DNA of 64,000 bases from Rhizopus arrhizus. Lineage: Eukaryota; Mucoromycota; Mucoromycetes; Mucorales; Rhizopodaceae. The notes under the pieces were generated by a model. The model had not been told where the DNA came from. It saw only the letters and a program-made list of their open reading frames with translations, and ran no database searches. Made by a program: the position numbers and the translations under genes. Below are positions 48,339-60,934 of the stretch, in pieces; the first letter of the stretch is position 1; every line of letters begins with the position of its first letter. Location: NCBI GenBank assembly GCA_024220505.1, contig JAKZZE010000026.1, positions 124,001 through 188,000 of the forward strand, in the 5' to 3' direction.

Positions 48339-50115
48339 CTATAACTTAGACGTTGGGTTCGCCATCGCTTTACCCAATGCTTGTCTAACACCCAGATCCA
48401 ACATGATTTCTTCAGATCCGCCTGGGATTGCATACGCACGTACTTCACGATACAAACGTTCTACCTTTTCACCTTGACCTCCTCGTGTGTAGGCCAAACC
48501 TCCAAAGATCTGAGAGGCCTCTCTGGCACAATATTCAAAAGTCTGCGTGCTCTGTGCCTTGAGAAGGGCAATCGGGCCAGCCAAAAGGTTAGGTGTGGCC
48601 TTTTCGGGTAAAGTGTGAAGCTGATAAAGAACACTTTCTAGCCAAGCATGAGTAGCTTCACACTGACGAATCATGTGTCCTAACTTGTTACGAATCACAG
48701 CGTGTTCAATCAAACGTTGACCGAATGTCTTTCGCTTTAAAGAATACTAAAGAGAAATGTTTAATTTCATTCAGATTCATCCACCTTCTTTCATTACCTT
48801 CAATGCTTCTTCAATGCAAACACGAGCAAGACGATTGGCTTGCATGACAATACCCAAGCGTTCATGATTAAAGTTGTGCATAATATATTTGAAACCTTGA
48901 TTGACTTTACCAATAATATGGCTCTTTGGCACTTTGACCTATCAAGAATGAAATCAGTAAATTCTCCATCTCGATTCTTCAACCTACATCTTCAAAAGTA
49001 ATATAAGAAGTACCCGATCCCCACATGCCCTGAACATCCATAAATCTAGCATTCACACCAGGCATGGATCGTTCGACCAACAAGAGCGAGACACCGGCCA
49101 TGCCAGGTCCACCGGTACGACAGGCCACGGTATAGTAATCAGCATATCCACCTTGAGTGATCCACTTCTTTTCACCGTTCAGCAGATAATAATCACCCAT
49201 GTCTGTCGCTGTCGTCTTGAGATTAGCCACATCCGAACCGGCTGAAGGTTCAGTGACAGCCAAGGCAATGAACTTTTCACCCGCAAGACAGCCCGGGGCG
49301 ACCTTTTGCTTCAGTTCCTCTGACCCAAAGTTCAAAAGAGGAGGCAGCCCGATACCCAATCCACCCATCAGAGCCCAGATAAACCCACCCGAGCCGCAGC
49401 GAGCAATTTCGTCTACGCAGATGAATTCATGGAAAATGTCAAATTCTTCCTGTCTGAGACCAGCAGGTAAAGGGTATTTCATGTAGGCCGCATTGGCCGC
49501 CTTCTTGGCAGCACCAGAACCGATGTTCAAGATACCCAACTCGGCCGCACGACGTACGATCTCACGAGGGATCGCCTTGGCTTCACTCCAGTCGTGACAA
49601 AAGGGCATCACTTCCTTATCGACAAAGGCCCGGATTTCCTTTCGAAGTCGAATGTGAGATGCGTTGTAATAAGGGCTATCAAAGAGGGGATGAGCGATTC
49701 AAGGGGATCTCGGCCAGTGTTCACTTTACCTGTTCCAGTCTTGATACCAAGTAGGATCACCATAAGGAATACCTTCGCCAAATTTAGATTGTTCAGAATT
49801 CACAAGTGAGTGTACATCGACAGTTGCTGTGGTTTTGACAGCAGGCTGAGGTTCCACAGGTGCTGGGGTTGCTTCTGAAGCACTCTGGATGACGCCTATT
49901 TGCATCGGAAGACCTACACGTTGCATGATGGCTGGATTGTGAAACGTCTTGAATTCCTTGGATGCATCCTTTCCAGCTTTTTTCAACAATACTTTTTTTC
50001 CTCCAGGATGCTCACTGATAAACTTTGTCAAATCAAATACTTTTCCATCCACAATGATCCAAATATCATCCGCCTTATTGTGTTGGGCTACTTGTTCTAC
50101 TGTAAATGTCTTCAT
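48339..50115 (-). CDS. cytochrome b5-acyl-CoA dehydrogenase fusion
   Basis: Four exons (minus) give 540 aa: 50115-49730, 49675-48988, 48938-48798, 48746-48339. Residues 1-75 are a cytochrome b5 domain with the haem-ligand motif EHPGGKKVLLKKAGKDAS and a second His in FKTFHNPAIM. A Pro/Ala/Thr linker (about 85-115) leads to an acyl-CoA dehydrogenase: N-terminal helices, ALAVTEPSAGSDVANLKTTA (FAD/substrate loop), NGEKKWITQGGYADYYTVAC, GTSYITFEDVKVPKSHIIGK, NHERLGIVMQANRLARVCIE, and the C-terminal QIFGGLAYTRGGQGEKVERL with REVRAYAIPGGSEEIMLDLG. Such fusions are widespread in fungi; they oxidise an acyl-CoA with electrons passing through FAD and perhaps haem. Substrate length is not evident. The start is the ATG at 50115, directly before the b5 fold; an upstream in-frame start adds only a Phe-rich stretch. 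Confidence 0.9.
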
Positions 50116-51636
50116 TTTTAATGTAATAAAAAAAAAGAAAAACGTCAAAGTTTTTTTTTAAAAAAAATGAGACAAATATATTGAAAAGAATATGTCATTT
50201 GTGATGAGTAAAAAGAGGTCCTCTTATTTGATCTCCGAATATTGTGTAACTTTCATGTGAAGACGAAAATTATTTTCTGGCTAAAGAAGGCTATCCTAGT
50301 GTGACGCATGAATTGTTTATTTATTGTGAACTGTGTGCAGCAGCAGACATATTGAAGTTGATTGTTGATTAGGCATCAAATGAGAGAGAGAGAGAAAAGA
50401 GATGGGTGATAAGAGTAGAAAGGATAAGCATGGTATGAAATATGCTTACTAATAGATAACAAGACTTGATGCTCAGATTTCATTATAAAGGTATTCAATA
50501 GATGCCCATAAAAGCAAATCATCAATCAAAATGAACAGATGGCTGTATTTGTCTTGTAGGTTTTATCTTTTTTTCTTTCAATTGTATTCATGCATTTATT
50601 GTTTTAACCATTTCAACATGTCAGGCCCAAAAAAAGTAAATTTATTCCTACAATTAGAAAAAATGAGCTAATATGAAAAGGTATTATAAAACTATTCAAA
50701 TGAGTGGACTTTATGAATTTAAATCCTCTTTATTTCTTATTTCAATTGGTTGTTATAGCCACTCATGCCCTTACCTTAAGATTAGCATATAAGACTTTGC
50801 AGCAGCATAAAGAAAAAAGCGCGTGCGATGAATTTGAGAAAAAAAAAAAGAGAGAGAGAAGCGTGCACAGCTGTGTATTCAATTTAGCAAGTGCGGATCA
50901 TGATAGGTTTGCGCAGAAAAGTTTTGCGGCTCATTCTGTACTCAAGTGGATGATGAAAGAAAAGAGAACGGAAAGTCATAGACAGTCGTGGCCTGAATAG
51001 CTCATATAAATTTGGATTTAGAATCACGTGCGTCTGTAGGAAGAGTATGCTTTCCAGTGTATCCAAATGCTAGTGGCTTTCGTTTGTTTGGTAAGCTTGC
51101 TTTCGAAAATGTCTCTTGGTGGTTGCCCTAGAGATAGCTGTAACCCATAAAGCATAGGTGGGTCATCCATGTGATATAAATCATCGCTTTGCTTTCCTTT
51201 TTTTTTTTTTCTTGAAAAATTATTTCTCACGAACGAAAATGAAGGTGGGGAGAAGTATCTTATTGTGTACTCATAAAGTAGTACCAGTGACTAAAACCAT
51301 TTATAAAAAAAAAGCACAGACATAACGAACCACACAGTGATAGCATCAGAAAACAACATCAAGTTTAAATGTCTACAACTGTTTCCATCCTACTCTCTTC
51401 TGTTTCTTGTAAATCAGGATGTGGGGCGTCAAAATGATTATCCGAATTAAATGCGGGGAATGCATGATCACTTACTGTGTGTAATCCTCATTTGTCATTT
51501 AACACAGGACTTTTTTTTTTTATAACCCTTGCCCTATTTTTATTTCTCCTACCTTCCGGTTTACAATTTAGACATTTATAACTTTGTTCACTTCTTTTTC
51601 TTTCTTTCCTATTTCTTTTATTTCCCCTATCCAAAC
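50116..51636. other. intergenic region, divergent promoters, one small ORF
   Basis: Separates the acyl-CoA dehydrogenase (-) from isocitrate dehydrogenase (+). A plus-strand ORF from ATG 50713 to 51000 (95 codons, NLNPLYFLFQLVVIATHALT, then a basic Lys/Arg tail) has one predicted membrane span. An overlapping ATG at 50700 in another frame gives only about 30 codons. I give it little weight. The last ~150 bp before 51637 are T-rich with CT tracts, as common upstream of highly expressed fungal genes. Confidence 0.4.
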
Positions 51637-53078
51637 ATGTCCAAGATCGTTGTAAAGAACCCCGTAGTTGACCTTGATGGTGATGAGATGACAAGGATCA
51701 TTTGGCAACTCATTAAAGATAAACTCATCTTACCTTACCTTGAACTTGATATTAAATATTTTGATCTCAGTGTTGAGAATCGTGATGCTGTAAGTGAATT
51801 TGGCTCTTCTTTTATTTTATCTCACCTTTGTATAGACAGACGATCAAGTCACTGTTGATGCTGCAGAAGCTATCAAAAAGTACAATGTGGGCATTAAATG
51901 TGCTACTATCACTCCCGATGAAGCACGTGTGGAAGGTAAATGAGAAGAATAAACCTTTATCCTTACCAAGAACTATAAAAAAATAGAATTCAAACTCAAA
52001 AAGATGTGGAAGAGTCCTAATGGTACGATCCGTAACATTCTGAACGGCACTGTCTTTCGTGAACCGATCGTTGTCAAGACAATTCCAAAGCTTGTTCCTG
52101 GCTGGACAAATCCTATTATCATCGGCAGACATGCTCATGGTGATCAAGTAAGTTCTCTTTGATTCTAGCCCTATCGCTCACCTCCTCTTCTCCTCTGTAG
52201 TACCGTGCCACCGACTTTGTTGCCCCTGGACCTGGTAAATTTGAGGTAATCTATACACCTGCTGATGGTTCAGAGCCTAGAAGGATGGAGGTCTTCAATT
52301 TTGAAAAATCAGGTGGTGTGGGTTTAGCCATGTACAACACGGATGAATCCATTCAAGGCTTTGGCCATGCTTGTTTCCGTCTTGCCCTCCAGCGAAAGAT
52401 GCCTCTTTATCTGAGTACCAAAAATACCATTCTCAAGGCCTATGATGGTCGCTTCAAGGACATCTTTGAAGAAATCTATCAAAAGGAATACAGATCCCAA
52501 TTCGAGGCAGCCGGTATCTGGTACGAACATCGTCTGATTGATGACATGGTCGCTCAGGCTCTTAAATCCAATGGTAACTTTGTGTGGGCTACCAAGAATT
52601 ATGACGGTGATGTTCAGTCAGATATCATCGCTCAAGGCTATGGTTCCTTAGGATTGATGACATCTGTTCTTTACACGCCCGATGGAAAGACAGTAGAAGC
52701 AGAGGCTGCACATGGCACGGTGACTAGACATTATAGAGAGCATCAAAAAGGTAACAAGACCTCGACCAACCCTATTGCCTCCATCTTTGCCTGGACCCGT
52801 GGTCTTGAACACCGTGCAAAGTTGGACGGGAATGCTGAACTGCTTCAGTTCTGTAAAGACTTGGAAAGGGCTTGTGTTGAAACAATCGAAGTAGACAAAC
52901 ATATGACAAAGGATTTAGCTTTGATTATTTACGGCAAAGCGTAAGTTATTAGCCATCCATCGTACTTTACTCAATTTCTTTTAATAGTATGACAACGGAA
53001 CACTATTCAACTACTGAAGTGTTCTTGCAGCAAATCGCCGATAAATTAGCTTCCATTCGTACTCGTGCTTCTCTTTAA
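51637..53078 (+). CDS. IDP: NADP-dependent isocitrate dehydrogenase
   Basis: Oxidatively decarboxylates isocitrate to 2-oxoglutarate, producing NADPH. Five exons give 414 aa: 51637-51789, 51836-51935, 51987-52147, 52201-52940, 52988-53078. The N-terminus [20 protein letters not shown] starts directly in the catalytic domain without a presequence, so the cytosolic (or peroxisomal) isoform is favoured; the C-terminal ASL is not a clear SKL signal. Family blocks include [20 protein letters not shown] (substrate-binding Ser-Asn-Arg region), [37 protein letters not shown] (metal-binding Asp) and [20 protein letters not shown] (NADP binding). All introns are 46-53 nt and frame-preserving. The stop lies 33 bp from the stop of the convergent eRF3 gene. 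Confidence 0.95.
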
Positions 53079-53111
53079 AACAAAATAAATTTTTTTTTCT
53101 AGTTTATTTAC

Positions 53112-55135
53112 TTAAACAGTGTTGGGATCCAAAACTTTGGTGATCTTTCCGATAGCAACCGTCTTGCCTTCATCACGTAAAGTGAAACGACCCAATTGAG
53201 GCAACTTGGCAAAGGTCTCGATACAGATAGGTCCAGAGGTTTCGATACGAGCAATGGCCTTTTGACCTTGCTTGACAAATTGAGGAGGTCTCTTGGATCG
53301 CTTGCCTGTCTTTTTGTCAATCAAATGTAAAAGAGCAGAGAGAGTGATCTCTTCAGAAGCAGAGTGAACGTGCAAGACGGCAGTGTAACCGGCACAGATG
53401 ATGCTCTTGTGTTCAAGAATGGCCAATTGAGCTTCAAACACAGTCGTGGTTTGTACAGGGTTCTTTTTGCTACAAAGAACAAAACCAGGACTGACTTCGT
53501 CTTCTTCGATACCCTTCAATCTCAATCTGATATTGTCACCACAAACAGCTTGTTCAATTTCTTCTTCTGTTTCATCATAAATAGCGGTAATTTCCACAGA
53601 TTGCTACAGGAAAATGAGTATGTTGTACCATGTCAATCTATGGATGTTTACCTTGTTGGGCATAACCAAAACATGAGAACCCTTCTTGACGTGACCAGAT
53701 TCAATCTTGCCTACAACAATAGTACCCATATCCTAATACATTGTTTAATCCTCTGTTTGTTCTTTGTATTATCATTACCTTGTATTTTTCAGAAATAGGA
53801 ATCATCAAAGGAGCATTGATCTTTCTATCATTTGTCTTGTAGTTATCCAAGAACTCCAAGAGTGAAGGTCCGTCATACCAAGGACAAGACTTGGTATCGC
53901 GATCTTTAATATTTGCACCTGTGAATCCTGACAAGGGCATAAAGTGAACATCTGTCTTGGGATTATAACCCGTTTGCTTCAAGAAGAGGTTCAATTTGCT
54001 GAGAATTTCATCATATCTTGCCTTATCCCACTGTACAGTAGGATCATCCATCTTGTTGACAGCAATAATCAACTTGTTAATACCTGATGTCTTGGCCAAC
54101 ATGGTGTGTTCACGGGTTTGACCACCACGTTCAAAACCTGTTTCGAATTCACCCTTACGAGCAGAAATAACCAAAACACCAATATCAGCTTGAGAAGCAC
54201 CTTGGATCATACTAGGAACAAAGTTCTTGTGGCCAGGTGCATCCAAAATAGTATAACGACGTTTGTCGGTTTCAAAGTAGGCTCGACCGGTTTCGACAGT
54301 TTTACCCTACAGTCAACAAAGAAGGTGAGCTGGGATTGAATATGCTAAGGCAAAAAAAAAAAAAAATTTACCTTGGCTCGTTCTTCAGTGTTTGTATCCA
54401 AAGCCCAAGAAAGATACCATGATTCACGTCCGGCTTCCTTGGCTTCTCTTTCATACTTTTCCAATGTACGCTTATCAACCATACCAGTTAAATAAAGAAT
54501 GTTACCACCCATAGTTGATTTACCAGCATCTAAATAATAGAATAAGCCACTTTCACAGTTGCATTTTTCTTTTTTTAAAATTCTTTACCAACGTGACCCA
54601 TAAAGACAACGTTCAAGTGCTCCTTGCCAAATAAATCGGCAGCTACTTCTTCATCAATTTCATCTTCTTCTTGAACAACAGGTTCAGCAGCTTTCTTGGG
54701 TGCTGCAGCAGCAGCAGCAGCCTTAGCTTTAGTTTTAGGAGCTTCTGTCTTTTCGGCTTTAGGGGCTTCGGCCTTGGGGGCTTCGGCCTTAGGAGCTTCG
54801 GCTTTAGGAGCTTCGGCCTTGGGAGCTTCAGTCTTGAGAGCTTCGGTCTCAGGAGCTTCAGCTTTAGGTGCTACATAAAATATTTCATTCATCAGTTGTC
54901 CATCGATCATTGCTTTTTTCTTTCTTTTTTTTTTTTTTTTTTTTACCAGGAGCAGGTGTTGATTCAGGAAGCTTAACAACCTTAGGTGCAGCAGCAGGAG
55001 CTGATTAAAAGTGTTCAATTAGTACTATTTTCTTTTATTTTTTATTTTTTTGATTTCTTTACCTGCAAAAGAGGGAACAAAAGATTTGGCACCAAAATTA
55101 GGTTTCCATTCACTAGCGCTTGGATTCAAAGACAT
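53112..55135 (-). CDS. SUP35: translation termination factor eRF3 (SUP35-like GTPase)
   Basis: GTPase that works with eRF1 to release finished peptides at stop codons. Seven exons (minus) give 555 aa: 55135-55063, 55000-54947, 54870-54589, 54529-54372, 54306-53779, 53732-53652, 53603-53112. GTPase motifs: GHVDAGKST (split by an intron), the KGKTVETG switch, DAPGHKNF, NKMDD; then two beta-barrel domains ending VLDPNTV. The N-terminal extension is short (~130 aa). It opens with SLNPSASEWKPNF, a PAM2-like motif for poly(A)-binding protein, and has a KAEAP repeat run (about residues 50-75) but no Gln/Asn-rich prion repeats. The GHVDAGKST block and the missing N-terminal targeting signal distinguish it from EF-1 alpha and HBS1; HBS1 cannot be excluded absolutely, but PAM2 favours eRF3. 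Confidence 0.9.
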
Positions 55136-55309
55136 TTTCGTTTGTTGTTCTTTTTGCTCTACAGGAAAAAAAGAAAAAAAAAAAAAAAATAGCGTCAAAA
55201 AAATTTACTAACTTTTCTGATTTAGCAATAAAGTCACGTGCTTTTCTGCAACCCAATGAATCACGTTTTTATCCCAAAAATGAACCTCTTTTCTTGATAA
55301 ATAAACCTC
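55136..55309. promoter_or_regulatory. shared bidirectional promoter of eRF3 and NOT3
   Basis: Only 174 bp separate the two divergent start codons. The interval contains an A-run (55167-55190), a palindromic CACGTG (55235-55240), which is the core recognition site of bHLH factors of the Cbf1/Pho4 type, and a second half-site (TCACG) at about 55261. No TATA box is evident for either gene, which fits housekeeping expression. Confidence 0.55.
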
Positions 55310-57154
55310 ATGTCTCAAAAGAAGTTACAGTGTAAAAAAAGGAATAAATAGAAACTGTAGTGTTTTATTAACAGCAACTTGAAGCTGAAATTGATAGATT
55401 ATTGAAAAAGGTCAGTGAAGGTGTTGACACGTTTGAGTATATATTTGCCAAAATCAACCATGCCAACAACAATAATCAAAAAGACAAATACGAGCAAGAC
55501 CTTAAAAAGGAAATTAAGAAACTTCAAAGGTTACGTGACCAAATCAAGACTTGGCTGGCCTCGAATGACATCAAGGACAAGCGTGCTTTATTAGAGAATC
55601 GAAAGCTGATTGAATCGCAAATGGAACGGTTCAAGCAGATTGAAAAGGAAATGAAGACCAAGGCTTATTCGAGAGAGGGGCTGATGCAAAAAGAACGGTT
55701 GGATCCCAAGGACAAAGAAAAGGCAGAAGCTTGTGAGTTTGTGACGAACGCGGTGGATGAACTTTCGAGGCAGATCGAAACGGTCGAGTTTGAAATTGAG
55801 CAGCTGGAGGGTGCGAGTACGAAGCGAGGCCAAAAGAAGGCTCGTGTGGAACGATTGGAGGAGATGAACCGGTTGAATGAAAGACGCAAGTTTCATATCA
55901 ATCGTTTGGAACTCGTTTTGCGTTTATTGGAAAATGACCAGTTGGAAGCAGACAGTGTGAATGATTTGAAGGATGCTATACAGTATTATGTAGAGTGTAA
56001 TCAAGAACCGGATTTTGAAGAGGATGAGGGGTTATATGATGAACTGAATTTGGAAGAAGAAGAACAGCTTTATGCTATCAGAACAACAGATGAATTTCAC
56101 AGTAAGATGATGATAGGAGACTCGATAAATTTTTAATATCAACCTATTTAGATAAATCAGATTCAGATAGCAATGAAGAAGAGACGATAACAAAGGAAGA
56201 AAGCCAGCCTGTGTCGACTGTTATTACTAATACTACTACTACTACTACTACTAATGAGACTAGTAAACCAGGTAAAGATGTCTAGAAGAGTTTTATTTTG
56301 TAATTTTAATATTTTGTTAAAGAAGAGACTGAAATTGAACCCAAAGCGGAAAACACACCCACTTCAACACATGTGCCATTGGTTGCAGCAGCAGCATCAC
56401 CACAACAACCAATAGCTCCTGCTTTATCCATCAATACAGACGCATCAGCCTCATCTTCGTCTTCACAGTCTAAACTAGTCTCAAAACCTGAAGGTAAATA
56501 TATACAAAAAGAAAAGCATTCACCTCTTCAAAACTTTATGTTAGTTGTTTCTGCTTGGGTTGAACCACCAAAAATTGTGAATAGCAGCAAAAAATCCAAA
56601 TCAAAAGAACTTGCCAAGTTACCCGCTGCTCTTGCAGATTTAGGCCTCTCATTTGAATCTGCTAAAAACAAGCACCACAATGTTCAATACACCAATCAAA
56701 TGTTAGATGCTAGTTTACAGCACGTACCTGACTTGATTGATTCCGAAATGCCTAAAATATATCAACCAAAGAACCCATTCAACACACCTGCTTATTATCC
56801 ACAGCAACCGTTAGCTATCTTTGATAATCCGGTACTGTATGAAAAATTTGATACTGACACGTTATTTTACATTTTTTATTATCAACCTGGCACATATCAA
56901 CAGTAAGCTTGTCCATTTGTACTTGTTGATGATGCTAACTTCATTTTAGGTATTTAGCAGCACGGGAGTTGAGAAAACAATCATGGCGATTTCACAAGAA
57001 ATATTCAACTTGGTTTCAACGTCATGAAGAACCCAAGGCAATTACAGAGGATTATGAGCAGGGTATTTATATTTATTTTGACTATGAAAATGCTTGGTGT
57101 CAGCGTAAAAAAACCGATTTCAGATTTGAATATCGTTATTTAGAAGACTCATAA
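55310..57154 (+). CDS. NOT3: CCR4-NOT complex subunit NOT3/NOT5
   Basis: Subunit of the main cytoplasmic deadenylase complex. Five exons give 547 aa: 55310-55331, 55385-56101, 56152-56271, 56323-56902, 56950-57154. The tiny first exon plus second reads [20 protein letters not shown], matching the family start and fixing the acceptor at 55384. Residues 1-240 form the conserved coiled-coil domain ([32 protein letters not shown] block). A Ser/Thr/Gln-rich linker, including a Thr run coded by ACT repeats at 56228-56253, leads to the NOT box near the C-terminus ([60 protein letters not shown]). A 51-nt stretch near 56494-56545 could be an in-frame intron. Confidence 0.92.
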
Positions 57155-58158
57155 ATAAAAAATGGGTTGTGTACAATTGACGTTAGCAGAGTACACATGC
57201 TTATGAACACAGCAATACCATGTGTTGAAGAAAAACAAGACCAATTCGTTGTTGGAGTATGTATGAGTTCATTTATACAGACTCATTAAAAAGAATTTTA
57301 AGTTTTGTTGATAAAACAAGAGAAAAAGCTGATAGTAAAATGGTTCAAACGATAGCAAGAATAGACACAGTAACTGAGTGTGATTTGAATTCTCTACAGA
57401 ATGGGATGGGTATTTTGGAAATAAATGATCCTAACTGAATTTTACATTATTATAGATAATGATCCCATTCACAAATTAGCTAAAATCTGAAAAGGAAATG
57501 ATTCAAAATGATTTTGAACTTACTTGTTTATCCTTTTGAATCTTACTAAAAAGTTAAATTTGGTGTAAAAGATCGTCTTTTGATGCAAGAGACGCCCTTA
57601 CTCTTGGAAATTAGAATCGCAAAGTCTTTTAAACGATAATTTTGATTAAAGAATGGAAACTACCAAATTTTACTAGTGTGTTGCTAATTAAAGCAAAAGT
57701 GCCTTCCTATTTATATCTATTTATGCGATCAATGCAGCCACTTGTTTTTAATTGGTTACAAATTGTAAATTACAAACGCCGTAAATATCCATCAATGACT
57801 GAATGACTATGGTCGTTTTCTTCGCATGACAATACATATTGAACAAGTTCTTAATCTTTACGCTGTTACTTCATCAAAAAAGAATACTAGATCTATTGAA
57901 ATCTTGTATATAATGCTCACAGACGATTTTTTATTTTATTTCCCGACACGTTCTTTGAAATGTACATTTTGTGTCACAATTATTTATTGAGATTACTATC
58001 TCTTCCTTTATAGTGACGAAAGGGATTCTTCAAGCTGTGATGATTTCGGAGTGATCAATAGTATCTATTGTTCTGAATGAGGGACATGCTGTTAAAAAGA
58101 ATGAAAAACAGATCATAGATAATTTAATAAAGCATAGAATGATATTATAATACATTTA
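57155..58158. other. intergenic, tail-to-tail space
   Basis: About 1 kb between NOT3 (+) and the Rab gene (-). AT-rich, no ORF with coding character and no repeat recognised. It must contain both 3' ends. Confidence 0.4.
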
Positions 58159-59166
<1,008 letters not shown>

Positions 59167-59829
59167 TATTATTATATTATATATTGTGTGTGTATACAAG
59201 TGTAATTCTAATTGCGGAAATGATAATAAAAAGAAAGAAAAGAACAAGAAAAAAAGAAGTGAAAAAATAGGGATTTTCCAAATTAAAATTTTAGTGTGTG
59301 TAAAGACTGTACCTTGGAAAAAAAAACAAAGCTTTTTATTATTAAAATGAAATACTAAAATGATATCATTCTACTTGAAGTAATATAAAAAAAGTGCCAT
59401 ATTTCTATAGAGGAAAATCTTTCCTTCAATTTGACCTAGATTCTTTCAAAATAGAATAATGATACAATATAGCAAGCATTGTCTGTGTCCTTGTTTACTT
59501 TATACATGCTTCTTCTTTTTCTCTAGCACAAAAAAACTATTTGATCATACTTGTATATTACAGCCAAATGCGATGGTGGCATGCTTTGAATATGTTACTT
59601 TATTAAAAAAAAGTAAACAATACTGCAACACTCGTTTCATTTTTTAGGATTAGTGCATTCTTTCCCTTCACTGTTATTGTGATCGATCTAACATTTGAAA
59701 CTGTCACACTTTACATATAAAGAGAGACAACAAACCTAGTGTGTATTACAGCATTTTTTTTTCTATACAAAGAAGGATCTTTTTTTTTGTTTTATTAAAA
59801 TCATACAATTTTTTTTCTTTATACACTTT
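59167..59829. other. intergenic, head-to-tail space
   Basis: Between the Rab start and the end of the L12 gene (both minus). AT-rich with purine tracts (59226-59268); a 62-codon plus ORF at 59459-59647 has no coding character. It contains the Rab promoter and L12 3' region. Confidence 0.35.
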
Positions 59830-60535
59830 CTATTCCAAGTTAACAGTAGCACCAACAGCTTCAAGTGCCTTTTTCAATTTCTCAGCTTCTTCTTTGGGTA
59901 CACTCTCCTTGAGTACCTTGGGAACACTTTCAACAAACTTCTTGGCTTCGACCAAGTTCAAACCTGCCAAGTTCTTTACTTCACGAATCACTTTAGCCTT
60001 TGAGGCAGCGTCTACTTTATCAATCTTGATGTTGAATTCAGTCTTTTCAGCAGGCTTTTCTTCTTCAGCAGGTGCAGCGGCAGCAGCACCATTAGAAGCA
60101 GGCATAGCAACAGGCATAGCGATATCTTGAATGTTCAAACGGGTCTATATCCATTCCAATCAATACACATTTTTCAAAGGGTAGCTCTTTTTTTTTTTTA
60201 GTACCTTCAATTGTGAAACGAGTTCAGAGGTTTGCAATAATGTTAAACCTTCAATTTGATCAACAATGGCAGAAATTTTGGGATCGACAGTAGCATTGGC
60301 GCCAGGAGTAGGAAGAGGTTGTTCGGTGGTGTACCAGCGTCTAGCACACATGGGAACTGCGCTTGACATGCTAAAATGAAATGTCAACTCATTGTTTTTA
60401 TAATTCACATATTATCATACCGAACAGTTTGTCTGGTGGCAGTAACGTTGACTAACTTGGAAGTATAACGGAGCTATTGTGTATGTAAGGTGAATAGACA
60501 TGTATAAAAAAGTTGAAGGCTTTGCTGTTTACCAT
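59830..60535 (-). CDS. MRPL12: mitochondrial ribosomal protein L12 (bL12m)
   Basis: Bacterial L7/L12-type stalk protein of the mitochondrial large ribosomal subunit, which recruits translation GTPases. Exons (minus): 60535-60533 (start codon only), 60473-60421, 60370-60205, 60144-59830; 178 aa. The N-terminus LRYTSKLVNVTATRQTVRMS with Arg and no acidic residues is a mitochondrial presequence. Then come the dimerisation helices (DPKISAIVDQIEGLTLLQTS), an Ala-rich hinge with AMPASNGAAAAAPAEE, and the globular C-terminal domain (EFNIKIDKVDAASKAKVIRE, AGLNLVEAKKFVESVPKVLK). The protein ends ALEAVGATVNLE. If the ATG-only first exon is wrong, the Met at codon ~19 (MSSAVPMCARRWYTTEQ) would still give a presequence-like start. 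Confidence 0.9.
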
Positions 60536-60934
60536 GCTGAAGGCTACTGTTGTATATAAAAAAAGGGGTTTGAAGGATTGACAAGTACGAGGCAAGGGTA
60601 AAGATTTTTTTTTAAAATCAAAAGTCACGATTTTTTTCTTTTGGGTCTCCGCGTTTTCGTCATTCGATTTGCAATCTCCGAATAATGCTTTCAATACTCA
60701 TGATCCACAGCACACTGCCCAATATAAAGCAGATACTATATTGATGCTCTGTTTAAGCATCAATTTATTTTTCTTTTCCTTATGAAATTAGTATTAACTT
60801 CATGCTAGAGTCATAAAATTGATAAAACACTAGTTACACATATATATGCTCGAAAATCAAAAAGGCGCAAGTCATGTCAATACCCCCATTTACTCGATAA
60901 TATGTACATGTAAAACGATTTTTATTTTTAATTT
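60536..60934. other. intergenic, L12 promoter
   Basis: Contains the 5' region of MRPL12 and the 3' end of the ubiquitin protease gene (both minus). AT-rich; no ORF or repeat of note. Confidence 0.35.

Noticed and set aside
50713..51000. 95-codon ORF with one hydrophobic segment as a confident gene
   Set aside because: No homology recognised, a purine-tract-coded Lys/Arg run and an overlapping upstream ATG; noted only within the intergenic entry.
53701..54246. EF-1 alpha instead of eRF3
   Set aside because: The PAM2-bearing N-terminal extension, the GTPase-domain sequence and the C-terminal VLDPNTV end fit eRF3; EF-1 alpha lacks such an extension.
54671..54976. Repetitive Gly/Phe/Ser and Ala/Leu/Gly ORFs on the plus strand
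   Set aside because: Antisense shadows of the eRF3 KAEAP minisatellite.
55401..56136. Reading the long NOT3 frame as a separate gene starting inside it
   Set aside because: The tiny first exon at 55310-55331 restores the conserved KLQxEIDR start, so the frame is exon 2.
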